A model generated the notes under the pieces. That model had not been told where the DNA came from. It worked only from the letters and a program-made list of their open reading frames with translations, and searched no databases. This document shows positions 12,646 to 26,000 of a DNA stretch of 64,000 nucleotides, piece after piece. Position 1 is the first letter of the stretch. Each line of letters opens with the position of its first letter. The position numbers and the translations under genes were made by a program. Source of the stretch: Ilex aquifolium (taxonomy: Eukaryota; Streptophyta; Magnoliopsida; Aquifoliales; Aquifoliaceae); NCBI GenBank assembly GCA_951799425.1, contig OX637397.1:18800064-18864063 (forward strand), read 5' to 3'.

Positions 12646-12859
12646 TTTATATATAATGGATGACCCTTAACCTTCTAATTAGTACCCCAGATAAATGAAA
12701 ATTAGTGGTTGTTAGTGGATTAGCCTATAACCCCCTATCCATTGATATACCTTGGGTCAATTGAGAAATACAAGACGTTGAGAAACTCAATTCTCTAGCA
12801 TTTCTAGTCTCTTAACTCTTTTACAATTCTATATTTTATATTCTCTTTATTTTATAACA
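12556..12859 (+). repeat. Copia 3' LTR (about 304 bp)
   Basis: It begins TGTTGTAAATA directly after the purine tract CCAAGGGAAG, the usual junction of this copia family. It ends at TTATAACA. It contains a long TA microsatellite and a run of short T-rich motifs. The 3' end is inferred from the CA dinucleotide and is less certain than the start. Confidence 0.65.
12573..12642. repeat. (TA)n microsatellite
   Basis: About 35 uninterrupted TA dinucleotides lie inside the copia LTR. A minus-strand open frame that includes this tract is an artefact. Confidence 0.97.
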
Positions 12860-13270
12860 AAACGTGATTTAAACTCATTTTTTAATGGATTTAAAGGTAA
12901 TCTTTGTATTTGCAAAAGATGCCTTCAACAGAAAACTTTTTGGGAGCTCATTGTCTGTATTTTCACGTCGACAAAGCTTTTTCTGTTTGTATATGCAGAA
13001 CCATTTCACTGATTCAAACCGTTGTTGACCAGATGAATCCTTCAAACTCCTACGGAACGTAGGCACATGTACGAATAAAAAGCGAAAATTATCCAACTGG
13101 AAACATCACAATAAATTTTAAGATTGGCCTTCATAAGCTAGTAGCTAATTTAAAGACACAAAATCACAATGAAAGCTTCAGGACAAATTTCAACTCAAGA
13201 TCGAAAGGCCTGGATAAATAGTACATGTGCATGTATGGATACCCATAAATGCTCACGTGTGTGTGCATGT

Positions 13271-13338
<68 letters not shown>

Positions 13339-13713
13339 CACAAATAAGAACCCTGCACCCGAAGAAGAACCTGGCAAATCCAAGTGGCCTGCTTGATGAA
13401 TGTCAGATATAGAGACATCGTAAAATGGTCGGCAAGCATCAGTCATTTGTCCTGCTACAGGTGCCGCGATACAATATGACTATCACTAACTATGGCTAGC
13501 AAAAAACACGGCACAAATTTCTACATAACTAAATATGAACGAATAACCCCCTCACATATCACCAACTGAAATTCCATTTTGTTGACAGCCTAGAAGACAA
13601 GGTTGTGAAGATATGTTAACAAATGAGTAAAGCTAAGCTATCTGATGACAGATTCAACCAAGATTTCGATATCATGATCCTCCAATGCCAAATTGACATC
13701 CCAATTTTCCTCC
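12860..13713 (-). other. 3' flank and probable 3' UTR of the bZIP gene
   Basis: No coding sequence is recognised here. The segment follows the bZIP stop codons on the minus strand and probably contains the 3' UTR. I see no unambiguous AATAAA signal on the minus strand close to the stop. A GT/GA compound microsatellite lies within it. Confidence 0.5.
13273..13337. repeat. Compound (GT)n(GA)n microsatellite
   Basis: About 18 GT units are followed directly by about 14 GA units. Read on the minus strand this is (TC)n(AC)n, about 380 bp downstream of the bZIP stop codon, possibly in the 3' UTR. Open frames through it are artefacts. Confidence 0.97.
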
Positions 13714-14067
13714 TCAATCCTTCAATATAGAGCCACTGATGTCCGAAGCATTATCTTTCTGGCCGTTAGAGGGCAGGCAACCTCTCATTTTTTAAGTCTC
13801 CAGCTTGTTGGTACTGCAGTTGTTGCTGCTGAAACTGGTGCATTTGTTGCTGTTGAAACTGCTGCTGCTGCTGCTTCTGAGAATGAATCTGGAGCTGTTT
13901 AAACTGCTGTGCAGTTAACATTGTGTGCATAGATTGGTTGTTTGGATAATATTGCTGGTTGGCACCAAAGGATGGAGGAAAGTTCAGCATAGGACCACCG
14001 CTTGGCATCGTTTGGCCAGTTAGTACCTTCAGATGCTGGATCTCCTCCTTCAGTGCATCATTTAACG
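13714..14067 (-). CDS. bZIP coding exon 4 (Gln-rich C-terminus, probable frameshift)
   Basis: The acceptor is AAATAG|CGTTAAAT. The exon encodes [13 protein letters not shown], a hydrophobic/Asn segment, then a Gln-rich stretch. As read, the frame ends at 13766-13768 with [11 protein letters not shown]. The plus strand has six T at 13788-13793. With five, the frame would continue as MRGCLPSNG, then [15 protein letters not shown] and a TGA at 13714-13716, which resembles the conserved tail of PosF21-type proteins. Confidence 0.85.
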
Positions 14068-17000
14068 CTATTTACCAGAAAAATAGAAGCAAAGCAACAT
14101 CAATTAGTACCTTCAGAAAGTTTTTTTTCGGTAAGTAGAGGCAAAGTCATTATCAAAAGAAGCTGCATGATACATTTTTATTCATAGGTGAAGGAAGAAA
14201 GACAATTTTTCACCATTGCTTTAATAGAGGTGCACGAGCCTTGGATTGGGGCACATTTTATGGACATTGGGCAAAATTTTATGTCTTCCGTAGAGAATTT
14301 TAATTGCTTAAGAAATTTTATCGACCAAAAGAAAAAAGGAAAACATATTTGGGTGTGCTTGACTTGTGATGTCAATGCGAAAAGCATGCAGCACCAACGA
14401 ACTAATTTCAGCAACCCAGCCATAACAATTTCAAATGCACTTGAATTCCAAACATTAGAAATTCAAAATTGCATTTCTTCCATTTCTCTGCTAATTTTCA
14501 ACGACTATTTACTGTACATTATATCCTACATATCCAAAAAACAAGTTGACTATTTATTTTTTCTCCAATGGTCAAATAAAATATAAATCCAAGTGTGTTG
14601 TGCTTTGCCCCTCTTGGATCAAAATGTTAACACCCAACTTTTGTTTGAGCTATGTAGAGTTCAAGCATGTGAAGTGTCAGCTTGATGTCTAGAAAGTTCT
14701 TGCATTGTGTTGAAACCATGTTCTATTCACGCACCCATTCAAGCCGGCCATGATCGTTCAACTATGTTGCATGGCGCTGTCAAAATAAATTGGTAAAGAA
14801 TGATGTATTGCTCTTCACATTCCCTCTCCAAACATGTAATAAAAATGAACAAGCAAGAAGACACGCATGCACATGGCGGGTGACGATGTTGAGTTGAAGT
14901 AATAGCTCACAAAAGAAAGTACATGTAAGTCCTTACCATCTTGCAAGTGAACTTGTTGTTCCATTGTTTGCAGACGCAATTTCAGTTCACTGTTTTCAGC
15001 AGTAAGACCATTTGTATCTCTCTGTTCACAAGGAAGCCAAGGAAAATAATATCATATGTATAATCCTTGTCTCACACACCAGACGAATCTTTTGTATAAT
15101 CTAAAACACAAAATTCAGCAAAACAAGCAAAAGACGGACGAGATAACTATCCGGCAGAATGACTCAATTATAAAGTCCGATGACCAAAGTCAATTAAAGC
15201 AGACTGCTAAACTGTCTGCAAGGCAAATATTTTACCTGCAACAGGGTCAATTGTGCAGACAATGAGGTTGCTTCTGTTTGCAGAGTCTGGACCTTTCTTT
15301 CAAGCTCAGCTGTATACCTCATCTTCCTCTCCTTTGACCTCGCAGCTGACTGCCTGTTTGCCCAAATCCTATAAAAGGACAGGCCTTATAAAAGTTAGAT
15401 ACCACCAACCATGGAAACAGTGGCAACACTTCTTAGGAAAACCTTTCAGTTGCCTTTTTTTTTTTATTTTTTTTTTTTTTATTCGCCCAGGTGCCTTTTT
15501 ATAAAACTGAGTTTACCAAGCAATGAAAATGCTGCTATGAGAAAAAAAATTGGAGAAAATGGCCAAGATAATAAAAATCAACACAGTAGAAACACCAAAT
15601 TTTGAATAACGGAAAAGATGAATGACCTCAGAAAAAGAGAAGAAAGAAAGGCATTGCACCAAGATAGTGAATAAAAATTGAAAAAATTGAGTCAAGACAT
15701 ATAACTTAATACGGTCTCAGGAGTGCCAAACCATTTAAGAATTGACAATTTGGTGGAGTACATCTCATAGGACCAATTACAGTCAGAAACCTCCACCTCA
15801 TGGACAAAACTACTAGAGACTACTAGAGATAGGCCAAGTCACCATCCGTGCATGAGGTAACCACCAAACAGAAACTCGTAAATGCAGGGAGAACGAGAAT
15901 GGGACCCATGCCATAGAAGCCACATACAATCACACCACAGAACCCCCAAGAGCAGGCATCCACGCCCCAGAATGAACAAACACTAGTCAACTGATTTTCC
16001 AATTTTATATGTTACAATATAGAAAAGAATCTAGAAATGGCTTTCCTGAGAGCTTCACCCCTTAGCTTCCTCTCTCAAAAAACCTCATTGAAGCCATGTA
16101 AACGAAACCTAGGACCAAGAATACCCCCCCCCCCCCCCCCCCCCCCACCCACCCAAAGGGTGAAATAAAGCAAGCTTTCTTTAGGTGAGTTACAACTTTC
16201 TCCATCAAATGAGTTCAAATAGGATCAGAAAATCATTTTGAGTATGTTGCGGATGAAGCCGAATCTGGTTTCCCCCCTTATGAAACTACCAGCACAGGAC
16301 CGTTTAAGATTTGGTTGAACTAGCTAGAGGGAAGAAGGTGAAGAACAGATGTGATGTGAAGCGAAGAAGGCAAGTTCGGCCATGGAGGCAGAAAACTCAT
16401 CACCATTGGAAGCTTCAAGTAGTTCAACTTCACACTTGGGAACTTCTCTCTTTATGGGTTGAGTTCTAACAGAATGGAGATGAAAACCCATGAAGAAAAG
16501 GGGTTTATTTCAGAAGGAAAAAAAGGAGAAGATCCAAAAATGGTTGCTGGTACATGGAAGGAGACAACAATGGCAACCAGCTGTTGAGCATGAAAGAGGA
16601 TGTTGCGAGACTGAAAATGGTCCACCTGGTTGACCTTGAGGACGTGTGTATTGCAGTCAAAGGCCAGATGGCATGGACAGAATCCATAACGCGGAAGACA
16701 CAAGGACATGCTCCACCAGATCCGATAAGTCTTGATGCAGCCACCAAGAATGAATACCCCTTGCTGCCCGCTCAAGAACCTACCACCAAATCTGGTTAGT
16801 TTGTCCTTGGGGATCATAGGTACCCCAAGCATCCAAAGATCAGGAGTCGCAAGACCCTAGATCCCCCTAATTCTCGACCCCAAAGTATAACCCTAACCCC
16901 AAATTCATATACGATCCAGGTATTGTAACCCTAATACCAAATTATAACCCCATAATACCAGATTGTAACCCTATTTTATACTTCATTTCTTTATTTTGGT

Positions 17001-20000
17001 GTCCTTTAAAATTATATTCTGATCTATTGTGATTTTAACATTTCTAGTATAAATATTTAACCATTTACTGTTATTATTCGCAACATTTTGGATTACAGTT
17101 CAATCTGAAATTTCACTATTCGTATATTCATGTATAATATAATATGTACTCTCATATCTATGTCTATACTTCTAATAAAAGGAACTTAACATAAGAATCT
17201 TTTGGTTCACTATCTTGCCCTCATAAAAATAATAAAGGCTAACATGTCCTTATGTATTCAAATTTCCTAATTAGCATTATATCCTTCGACATTTAAATAT
17301 TCAAATTACATTTTATCATATCATGTAAATTTCGACATTTAAATATCCAAATTACATTTTATCATATCATGTAAATTTATCCATTGAATGGCCCTATTAC
17401 CCTTAACATCATATACATAAACAAAATCTTATTCTTTTTTTCAGTAATATTCAAAATATGCATCTACAACTCCATAAATAAAATATTATTCCCAAATGCC
17501 CAAAAACCAACATATGTATCTCTTTCTCTTCATCAAAAAAATATAATTCTTTCATCTTTCATTCATTCTTTCTTTTTAGGTTTTCAAATATTTTTCTGCT
17601 GCAAAATTGTTTTTCTTCCTTGCTATCCCTTTATACATCCACTATTTTATGTTACAAATAATAATGAATAAATATCAGTCTCATTGTGCAAGGACCAAAT
17701 ATATTGAAGGTTCTGCATTTTAGCATCCGTTTTAATTTAACAATTCAAAATGGAAAACTATTGCAACTCAAGGCAAAAACAAGAAGGATAAAAGGAAAGG
17801 CACTAGGAAAGAAAAATCCATAACCCTTCAAATGCTTAAAGCATCAAAAAAAATGAGTTCAACAGATGCTTATAGTTATGAATGGAATACAAACAATGAT
17901 CTAGATATAAACTTTTTACAAGTAGTTCACATGTGTAATATTTATGATTATATAGCATAATATAGATGATATAATATAACTATCAGGAATAAAAGATAAT
18001 ATTTAATATAGTTACACATATACTATATATGAGAGTATACTTTATATTTTCTCATAGATTTTTATCAAAGTTTTTAACAAAAACTTCGACGTGCAACGCA
18101 CGGAATGTATTGCTAGTAGTAGTAAAAGCAATTTGAATAAGAGTTCAAAAATGAATTTTGATACAAAATAGCGCACCAACAAAGCCTATCCCCACCACAC
18201 CCATACCACCTAGTAAACCAGCCCACGATCCATGTAACATTGGTTGTGCTTTCAAGTGCTTACACGTGACAAGCAATCTGATCACAAGGCCAAATGCAAG
18301 CCAAGTGTCTTTGAATCCTCCTAACCTTGTAGCAACCATCCAAAACGGTTGCACCCCATCCCAAGCAAGCGGGTGCAACGTTCCTTTCAAAATTTGAATC
18401 TGCCTCTTCTTCTAGACCGAACAAATGCACTCCGCAGCATTCACATAATTATTTTTTTTGGCCAAAATGCCTCTTCCAAAATTTTTGATCAACCCCGAAA
18501 CTTTAAGAAATTGAAAAATGAAAACATTAGAAACCATTTGGAGGGTATTATGAAGAGCCTATTGAAATAACCGACAAAGGTTATTCTGCATTTCAAGATA
18601 ATTATTATGTTCCGTGAGGAATTGGGCCCTTAAAATATGGAATGGAGATGTTGAAAATGTGTCGACTTTAAATGGTGGATTTTTAATCTTGAAATTATAA
18701 AATAGAGATGCAATCGGAAAAATTTTAGAACGTGGCCATTGCTTTTATGGACAAAAGCTCCTTGTAGTTAGAGAATAGCATCAAAGAAAACTTCTCCAAT
18801 GTGCCAATTTGGTTGACATTATCAAGAAAAACTTAATCTAAGGTACCAATTTGGGTGAAGTTCCCAAATTTGAAAGTGCAACTATGACATCAGAATGGAT
18901 TGAGCTATTTCGGACATATTTTCGGCAACGTGATATATCTTGATTTGCCCACTCAATCTTGGAGTCGGCTTTACTTTGCTAGGGTCCTGCATAGAGAATG
19001 AAGCTACAAAAGAAATTCTAAAGACCTCCAAATTAAGCTTGAAAATAAAGAGATTCCTGAAGTTACAGTGCAGGTCCCATGAAAACCCGAAATTGTGCTA
19101 AACTAAAATCATTTGTTCATGGCATCAATAGGTGCACTTTAACCCATATACCATCCCCTATTCAATGGATGGTGGAGAAGGTTAGTAAAGAAAGTGTAGG
19201 TACCTCAAGGAAGACCGAGAGGTGATTAATAAAAAGGGGCAGCAATTTCTGTCCTCTTCCATGCAAGTAAAGAAGAAGGCAAAAAATATAGTGCTTCTAC
19301 TCGTACCTCAAGTTCTTCTCTAGCACTCCCTTCCAAGCTTCCACAAGAACGGGTGACAACTAAGTCATGTTGAGTGGTATTCAGATCGTGTCGTTTTGAG
19401 TTCACATCGAGCACTAATTAACCCTAACCCAACCCGTTTAATTAATCGGGTCAGATGTCTAGATATTAACATGCCCTGTTTATTACCGTGTCAAGTTCAG
19501 ATTGACCTGTAGAACGTGAATCAAATATCTAAAACTAAAATACCATTATCTCTCGACCAAACCCACACTCGGTTTTTCTACAAAACTAGAAATTCCCTAA
19601 ATCCATATAATAGTAAAAACATGTAAAAAAATCCTTTTATTTTACATGGATTTATATCAATAGTTAATAAAAAATGACAAATATCTGACATTTATTCAAA
19701 CAATATTAGTTAAATTGTTAACCATTTCAATTTATTTGTATTAGACACTAACCTGACTCATTTATTATTCGTATTAGCAAGTCGTATCATTTTGGATTCA
19801 TGTTGACTAAACGGAATTTGCAGTGGGGGCAGTTTCAATTTTAAAAAATTTTAGGGTATAGTTAAAATTCTTGAAATTTAAAACTGATTAAAAACTGCCC
19901 CCATTGACATATTCTTAGAAAACTAAAGGGTAGTTTTATAGTTTAAAACATATATGGGTTCCTTCCATAAATTTTAAACTTAGGTTTAAAGAGATCAAGA

Positions 20001-23000
20001 CTTTTCTTCTAGGTCTCTCTCTCCTACTTTTCCGTTCAAGTCTTCATTCATTTCCTCTTCGTCTTCATTCTTCTCCTCAATCTTCTTCATAGTTCAGAAG
20101 TTGCTCTCGTGTCTTCCCTTTCTTCTTCACCCTTCAATATTCTCACGCCATGTTTTCTACTTCGATTATCGTTTAGCCAAATCGATTGAGTGGATAGCAT
20201 TCAAAGAATTGGAGCTTAAGAGATTCAATCAAAGATGGCCTATCGATTGGCGACCTATAATTGATTTCTTGGATTTCGGTAGCTTTTAGGATATATATTT
20301 GTCATTGAAGTTAGGGTTTCTATTGACACTACCTCTTTACTTTTTCCTATACTAGTAGACAAAAGAGAACTGACTATTTTGAACTAAACCATTACTTTTT
20401 GATCGGTAATTTATTGTCTCTTTGGAAGATTGCCATAATGCCACACCGCCGATGAAAATCTTTTGGAATTGGAGGGGGAGGAGGAGATGGTGTCACAGAA
20501 TAGCAATCATCTTGATGAAAATTAAAGGCTTATGCAGATTAGATTTGGGATCGGTTATTCTTCTCTACAAGGAAATTGAGACTTGATGTTTGTTACGGTA
20601 AATTGGATCCCTATGTTTGTTATGAATTACATGTGGGTGATTTTTTTTTCTTTTTTTGATTCATAGACTTGTCAATAGTTTTAATTTTTCTAACCTATTT
20701 CTATTAAAACTTGTTTTGTTGCTATGGTCCTTATCAATTGTTGGTAAAAAACTTGATGATAAATATTGAGTGTGAGTCTGATTAGAAAATTTTATTTGAA
20801 TAATTATGGATGAATTTCAAAAGAAATCAATTATGGAACAACTGCATCTCAGTTAAGAAAGCAATGAAGAGTGGTTGTTTAGATTGTCCCCGCTGCAAAA
20901 AAGATCCGGGTTTCACCCTTGCTTCCCAACACTCCTAACCACTGATTTCGTGTGAAGTTCGTGTCGTGTCTGTATACGGAATGAATCGTCACTCACCATG
21001 AAGCACGTCGGATTAATACACTACCTAGAGTGGGATGAATAGGTTAATTAAAATTTAATGATAGGACAAACACCAATTTTAACCTAATTCTACGCAATTA
21101 CCTTTTCTCAATTAATTGTGCAATTAAGTGTGAAAATCCCTTTTAACAAAAACAACCCAAACAAGTCATGTAGATTGATGTTATGAATTTGTCAATTACC
21201 AATTAACACTCGATCTCACACGACAATCCCAACCGAGGCAATTTCACCAAAACCACTACTAATGACTTGAAAGCTAAAAAATCAAAATGTCAAACTCAAA
21301 GTGCGCGTGTGTGCATCAATTATAAGTATATCAACAAATAAAACAATAAAGAGACACAAGTAATTATTGATGCAGAAACCCAACCGGGAAAAGCCGCGAG
21401 AAACCACTCATGGTTCACCACTAATCTACTATCTCAAGTTCGATCTAGATGTACTCGAGTCTTATACCTCAACTAATACCATAATTAGACGCTCCTTTCT
21501 TTCAATAGATCTCTCCACCGAAAGTCCCTCTTCGTTATTATGGATAGCTTCACTTGAACTCTCCACCGCAATATGTTGTTTAGACTTTGAGCAATCTTCT
21601 CCACCAAGATCCTCGGTATGCACACTTTTCAAAGTGGGTTTTGGTTATTCTCCAACCAAGGTCTCTCCTTTCGAATGCGTAAAGTTTGATTAGAGTCTCA
21701 ATATGGATTTGTCGTAGTCTCTAAGATCTAGGGTTTGTTCAAAAACTGTCTAGGTATTCAATACGTAGAATTGCTTGTAAGAAACTTCAGGAGGCTTACC
21801 CTAGCATGGGAAGGCTTCCCCTAGCATGGGAAGGCTTCCTCTATTTATATGCTCGAAATAGGGTTTGTCTTTGGAATCAAGTAAACCAAAATTCACGAAC
21901 GACTGCTCGAGCAGTGGGAGGACAGTCAGAGAGCAGTTGTCACTAGAATGAAAAAATGATTCAAACCAAAAATGACAGAGCAAAGACCGCTTGAGCGGCC
22001 TGAAAGCGACCTAGAAGACAGTCTCTACTGTCTAACTCGTCAACCTTTACCGATTTTATCCCTACGTGTTCACAGATCGCTCTAGCCAAAGGCAAGCAAG
22101 CAAAGGATGGTCCCTACTAGTTTTAAAGTCGAAAATCAAGCAAAAACTTTTCCCCTTGAGCACTAAAAGGTGTTTTTCAAGTGGGTCCGATAAATGACTA
22201 GATATATCATTTCAAAACACATTTAAGGTTTAAAAAATATTTTTCAATAAAAACCCTATGAGTAATTTCCGGATTTCCCCAATTCCATTTATAACCCTAA
22301 ACCTCCTAAGTCTGATGAATTAAACTAAGGGTTCTTAGGTCTCTACGATCATTACATTTGTCCTAAATTTGAAGGTGCATTGGAGTAATCTTGATGCGGT
22401 ATTATAACTTGATCTCCTTCCCTTCCTTGTCACTTACGGATCTTGGTCTTTGAAACTAGATGAACATGATATTAGGTTGAGAACATAGGATTTCATGAAA
22501 CTAGGTTGAGGGCATAAGATTTCATGAATTAGCAAATTACAAAAATGTTTCTAACAGTGTCCAAAATTGCCACCTTATCTAGGAGTGCTTGGAGTTCTCA
22601 TTTTAGGACGATAAGCAAGGACGGAGTTGAAAAGGAACTAGTTGAGGAGACTCGAATTTCTCCTAGTGTTAGTGGATCTTCCTCAAGAGAGAAAGATCGG
22701 AAGGAAGATTCATGAAAATTTACAACCAAGGAGGGCTTCACGCATCAAGCTAGTAACCTTTAGTTTCAACTTAAGCGTGCAATTTGTGGGGGCTAACCTA
22801 AACCTGACCCAAAAATTCAATACTTGGGCATAGATTTTCAATAATTGGGTTGGGCTTGGGCAAAAAAAATCTCAACCCGATTTCAATTCAGGCAATATGC
22901 AAGTTGGAACTTCAAGTTGATCGGGTTCAATGCGAACCCAGACCAAGTTTACAAAATCAAGTTCAACCCAAAATTTGGCAAAAATATAGAACAAAACTAT

Positions 23001-26000
23001 AAAGTATAAGAATTTAGGGCCTCTATTGGGTTGGCACCTCTTATCTCTTCTCATTCTCCTCCAAAGTTCTCCCTAGTAGAAAGTCATACAAGTATTTCTC
23101 TCTCGTCATCTGCTCTCTTTATGTGCATATATATCTATCTTGTTGTATCAATGCACCACCTTCTTTCATTCTCTACCTACTTCCATGTCTCGATGCAAAC
23201 CTCATATCTGTGGAGCTAAAAGAGAAATACCCAAGTTCAAAATTTTGATAATGGGTTGAGCTCTGGTTAAAGATACTCGGGTTGGGTTGGGCTCGAGTTG
23301 AGGGTATCATACGTTGGGTTGAGCCTATGTTAACCTCTCCGCCTGTACCTAGCCCGCCCATGTTGCACCACTACTCATTGGTACCTGGTAGCTAGTCGAC
23401 CAATCCCAAGTCCATATCCGATGAGGGAAAGCCATAGTCTATTTTGAAAAGCCTTCTTAAGAGTTTGTAGTTCCAGTACCTGCTCCATTGGGTTGTGATG
23501 GAAGCTACTATGTACTGCCTTCAATCATTTTAAATTTGGCAAGTAATCCTAAACTCAAGACCTCCAAAAGTTTAAGGTCTACTAGTTCAGTTCATCCAGC
23601 ACCACCACCACAACAAAGCAATAAAAGAGCTACAAGCCTAAGACAGTACCTCCATCCTATGGAAAAACAATACCAACAAAGAACAATATGGAATTCAATG
23701 CATCAAAACTGAGCTAATTTCCGTAGTACAAAGTTCTCATTAGACTTGCAGCAATATTAATTAGGTTCGAACAAATGGTATGGCAAGCCATACAATCGAC
23801 AGCCATCTGCTAAAATGGCAACTACACATAAGATGATGTAAGTAAAGACCCTTTCTATTGTATAGAGTAAAAACAAAAACAACAAAGATGTCACTACAAA
23901 GTCAACTGACGAAAACCCAAAAAACTCAACCTACTTCCTAAACCAATGACCACATTACTCAAAACAAAGAAAAACCAAAAGAAGATTTCACAAGGAAAAA
24001 ACTTACATGGATTAAGTAATCAAACTCTTAAATCTTCCGAGAGCACTAACCAGCGAATTTGATAGTTATATCAGTGGGAAAGCAAATTCAAGATTCAAAA
24101 CGAAAAATTGAGAAATAACAATTTCAATTGAACCTAGTATGGCATGAGGCAGAACCAATTAAAACTGATGTCATAAATGATTTGTATGTCAACTTACAAA
24201 CACCTTAAACAATCACTATGTTTTTCTCAATTCAGTTGGGCTTATTAACCACAAAACACGGAGACATGACAAGGTTATTCAATGTCCACCGCCAAAGATC
24301 GCAGCACCAAATCTTATAATCGACTGAGGACAAATATCAGCTGATACCGATACGAGTTGTATCTAACTCAGCACCTTCCGCGACGATACTGTTACACGAT
24401 ACATATAAATCCCGAGTCTCGCACGACTCGATCGTGTCATCCAAGTTGTATCGGAGTTAATCCTGAGTCGTTGAGATATCGTCACTGAATTGGCCGATAC
24501 GGTTCCACGAGACCGCAGTATGACTTGAATCTCTCGTCATGTTTAACATTTTCTTTTAGGTCGTATCGCCCAATACCGTGCCGCAACGCCACGACCGATA
24601 TGTCTGAGAGCTCTCCGAGTCAATGGCTAATACCGTAACCTTGAACCATGGTCCAGGCGCTCCCATTTTCTTGTTTATATTTCAGCATGATCTAGGTATT
24701 TGGAGATAAACTGCACTACGATAGAATCCTACGACCGTTGCTAACCAAAAAAATAAAGTGAACTACTGGCAACAATAAAGCATAACATCAATATCTGACT
24801 GGAAAATGGCGTTAACTCATAAAAGGTGGTATCCAATAGTCATAGTTCATTTATACACAATCTGTGCAAGAAACAAGAGAGGAAAGAATAAGGTTCGAAA
24901 CCAAATTCAAAAAGAAAATCATATCATCAGATATGGGAAAAGAATAGAATAAAGGAAAGAATAAGGTTCAAAACAGAGTTCACAAAGAAAACCATATCAT
25001 CAAAGATGGGAGAAGAACGAGGTTAAAAACAAAATTACAATGAAGCAAATTTATTAGAGACAAAAAAAATTCAAATCCACTTCAGAGCAAGGACAATTTA
25101 ACAAAATTGCCCAAATTGGCAAATTCTTCTATTCAGTGCATTAGACAAACAAATCACCCCCTTCATTTCACTGGCACTATTCTATGTTTTCTCATTAAGT
25201 TGTGACAAAAAGGCACTTATTATGAAACTCCTGCTCACTTATATATCAGGACATCCAGCACTTTCCTTCCAAGAATATCGCCAACCAAAGAAGTCTATAT
25301 CATCTTAGTAGCAAGTTTGAATAGTTAGGCCTTCATGTGGTACTTCCAAGGTATCTTTGACTGATAACTGTTAAACTAATACTTGATATTTTGTGTATTT
25401 TAGCAAAAGACTGAGCTATCAGATAATTATCGTATAGTGTGTGGAAGAAGGCATTAAAATTCAATAACTCAAAAACTTACACCCAAGTACAACGCATTAT
25501 CTTCCTTTGGGTCTAATTAAGGAATTTGAGGGATCCAATGTTCATACTATATTCCTAGTGAACTCTAAACTGGTAGTCACTGAAGTTAGTGGCTTTGACC
25601 AAAAGCATGTGACTTCATCAAGACTTGCTATAACAGAAAACTAATATGTAAATTCATTGCTTGAATCGGCCAAAAATTGAGGAACTAATTAAATCATATA
25701 TAGGTTCATCAGAATTATTACCTCTTAGCACGCTTTGGATCAATAAGGGCTAGCTCGGCAAGCTTAGAGGCAGAGATGGATTTCTGAGAATCAACCAGAG
25801 ACTGCTCTTCCGCACCCAACATTAGCATCTCCGGCTTAATTGTAGTCGACCCATCCATGGACTGACTATGTTGATGTCTTACTCTAGGCCTCTCGCAATG
25901 GGTAGGGGCCTCATTCTCAGCAGGAGGAGTCGCTGCTGCAGATGCTGGAGCCGGTGATGCTGCAACCGCTGACGAACATGATTCACCCACTTGTAATACA

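Larger units (their letters stand above)
8350..12859 (+). mobile_element. Ty1/copia retrotransposon remnant, 5' truncated, split by an LTR
   Basis: Plus-strand copia pol runs from the integrase C-terminal region (about 8400-8600, FPPLGGGNLSPEE) through RT to about 9557 and resumes at 11402. It continues through RNase H to about 12540, followed by the tract CCAAGGGAAG and a 3' LTR at 12556. The 5' half (gag, protease, integrase core, 5' LTR) is absent. The left end abuts the minus-strand Ty3 element. Confidence 0.85.
15369..25721 (-). other. bZIP intron 1, 10.35 kb, filled with transposable elements
   Basis: The intron separates the regulatory half from the basic region. It contains a homopolymer C run, a Helitron, a gene-like fragment, a foldback element and a solo LTR, annotated separately. 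The remaining DNA (15369-16120, 16147-17160, 18400-19820, 19907-20960, 22562-25721) shows no coding sequence I recognise. Parts near 19430-19530 and 22770-23350 are rich in GGGTTGGG/AACCCGA-like strings typical of degenerate plant repeats. Confidence 0.85.

Noticed and set aside
13164..13446. Open frames rich in Thr/His or Val/Cys
   Set aside because: Produced by the GT/GA microsatellite.
14188..14586. 132-codon plus-strand open frame
   Set aside because: Falls in bZIP intron 3, bounded by good splice sites; composition random-like.
16452..16832. 126-codon minus-strand frame with an overlapping plus-strand frame
   Set aside because: No recognisable domain on either strand; treated as intron DNA, though a decayed repeat is possible.
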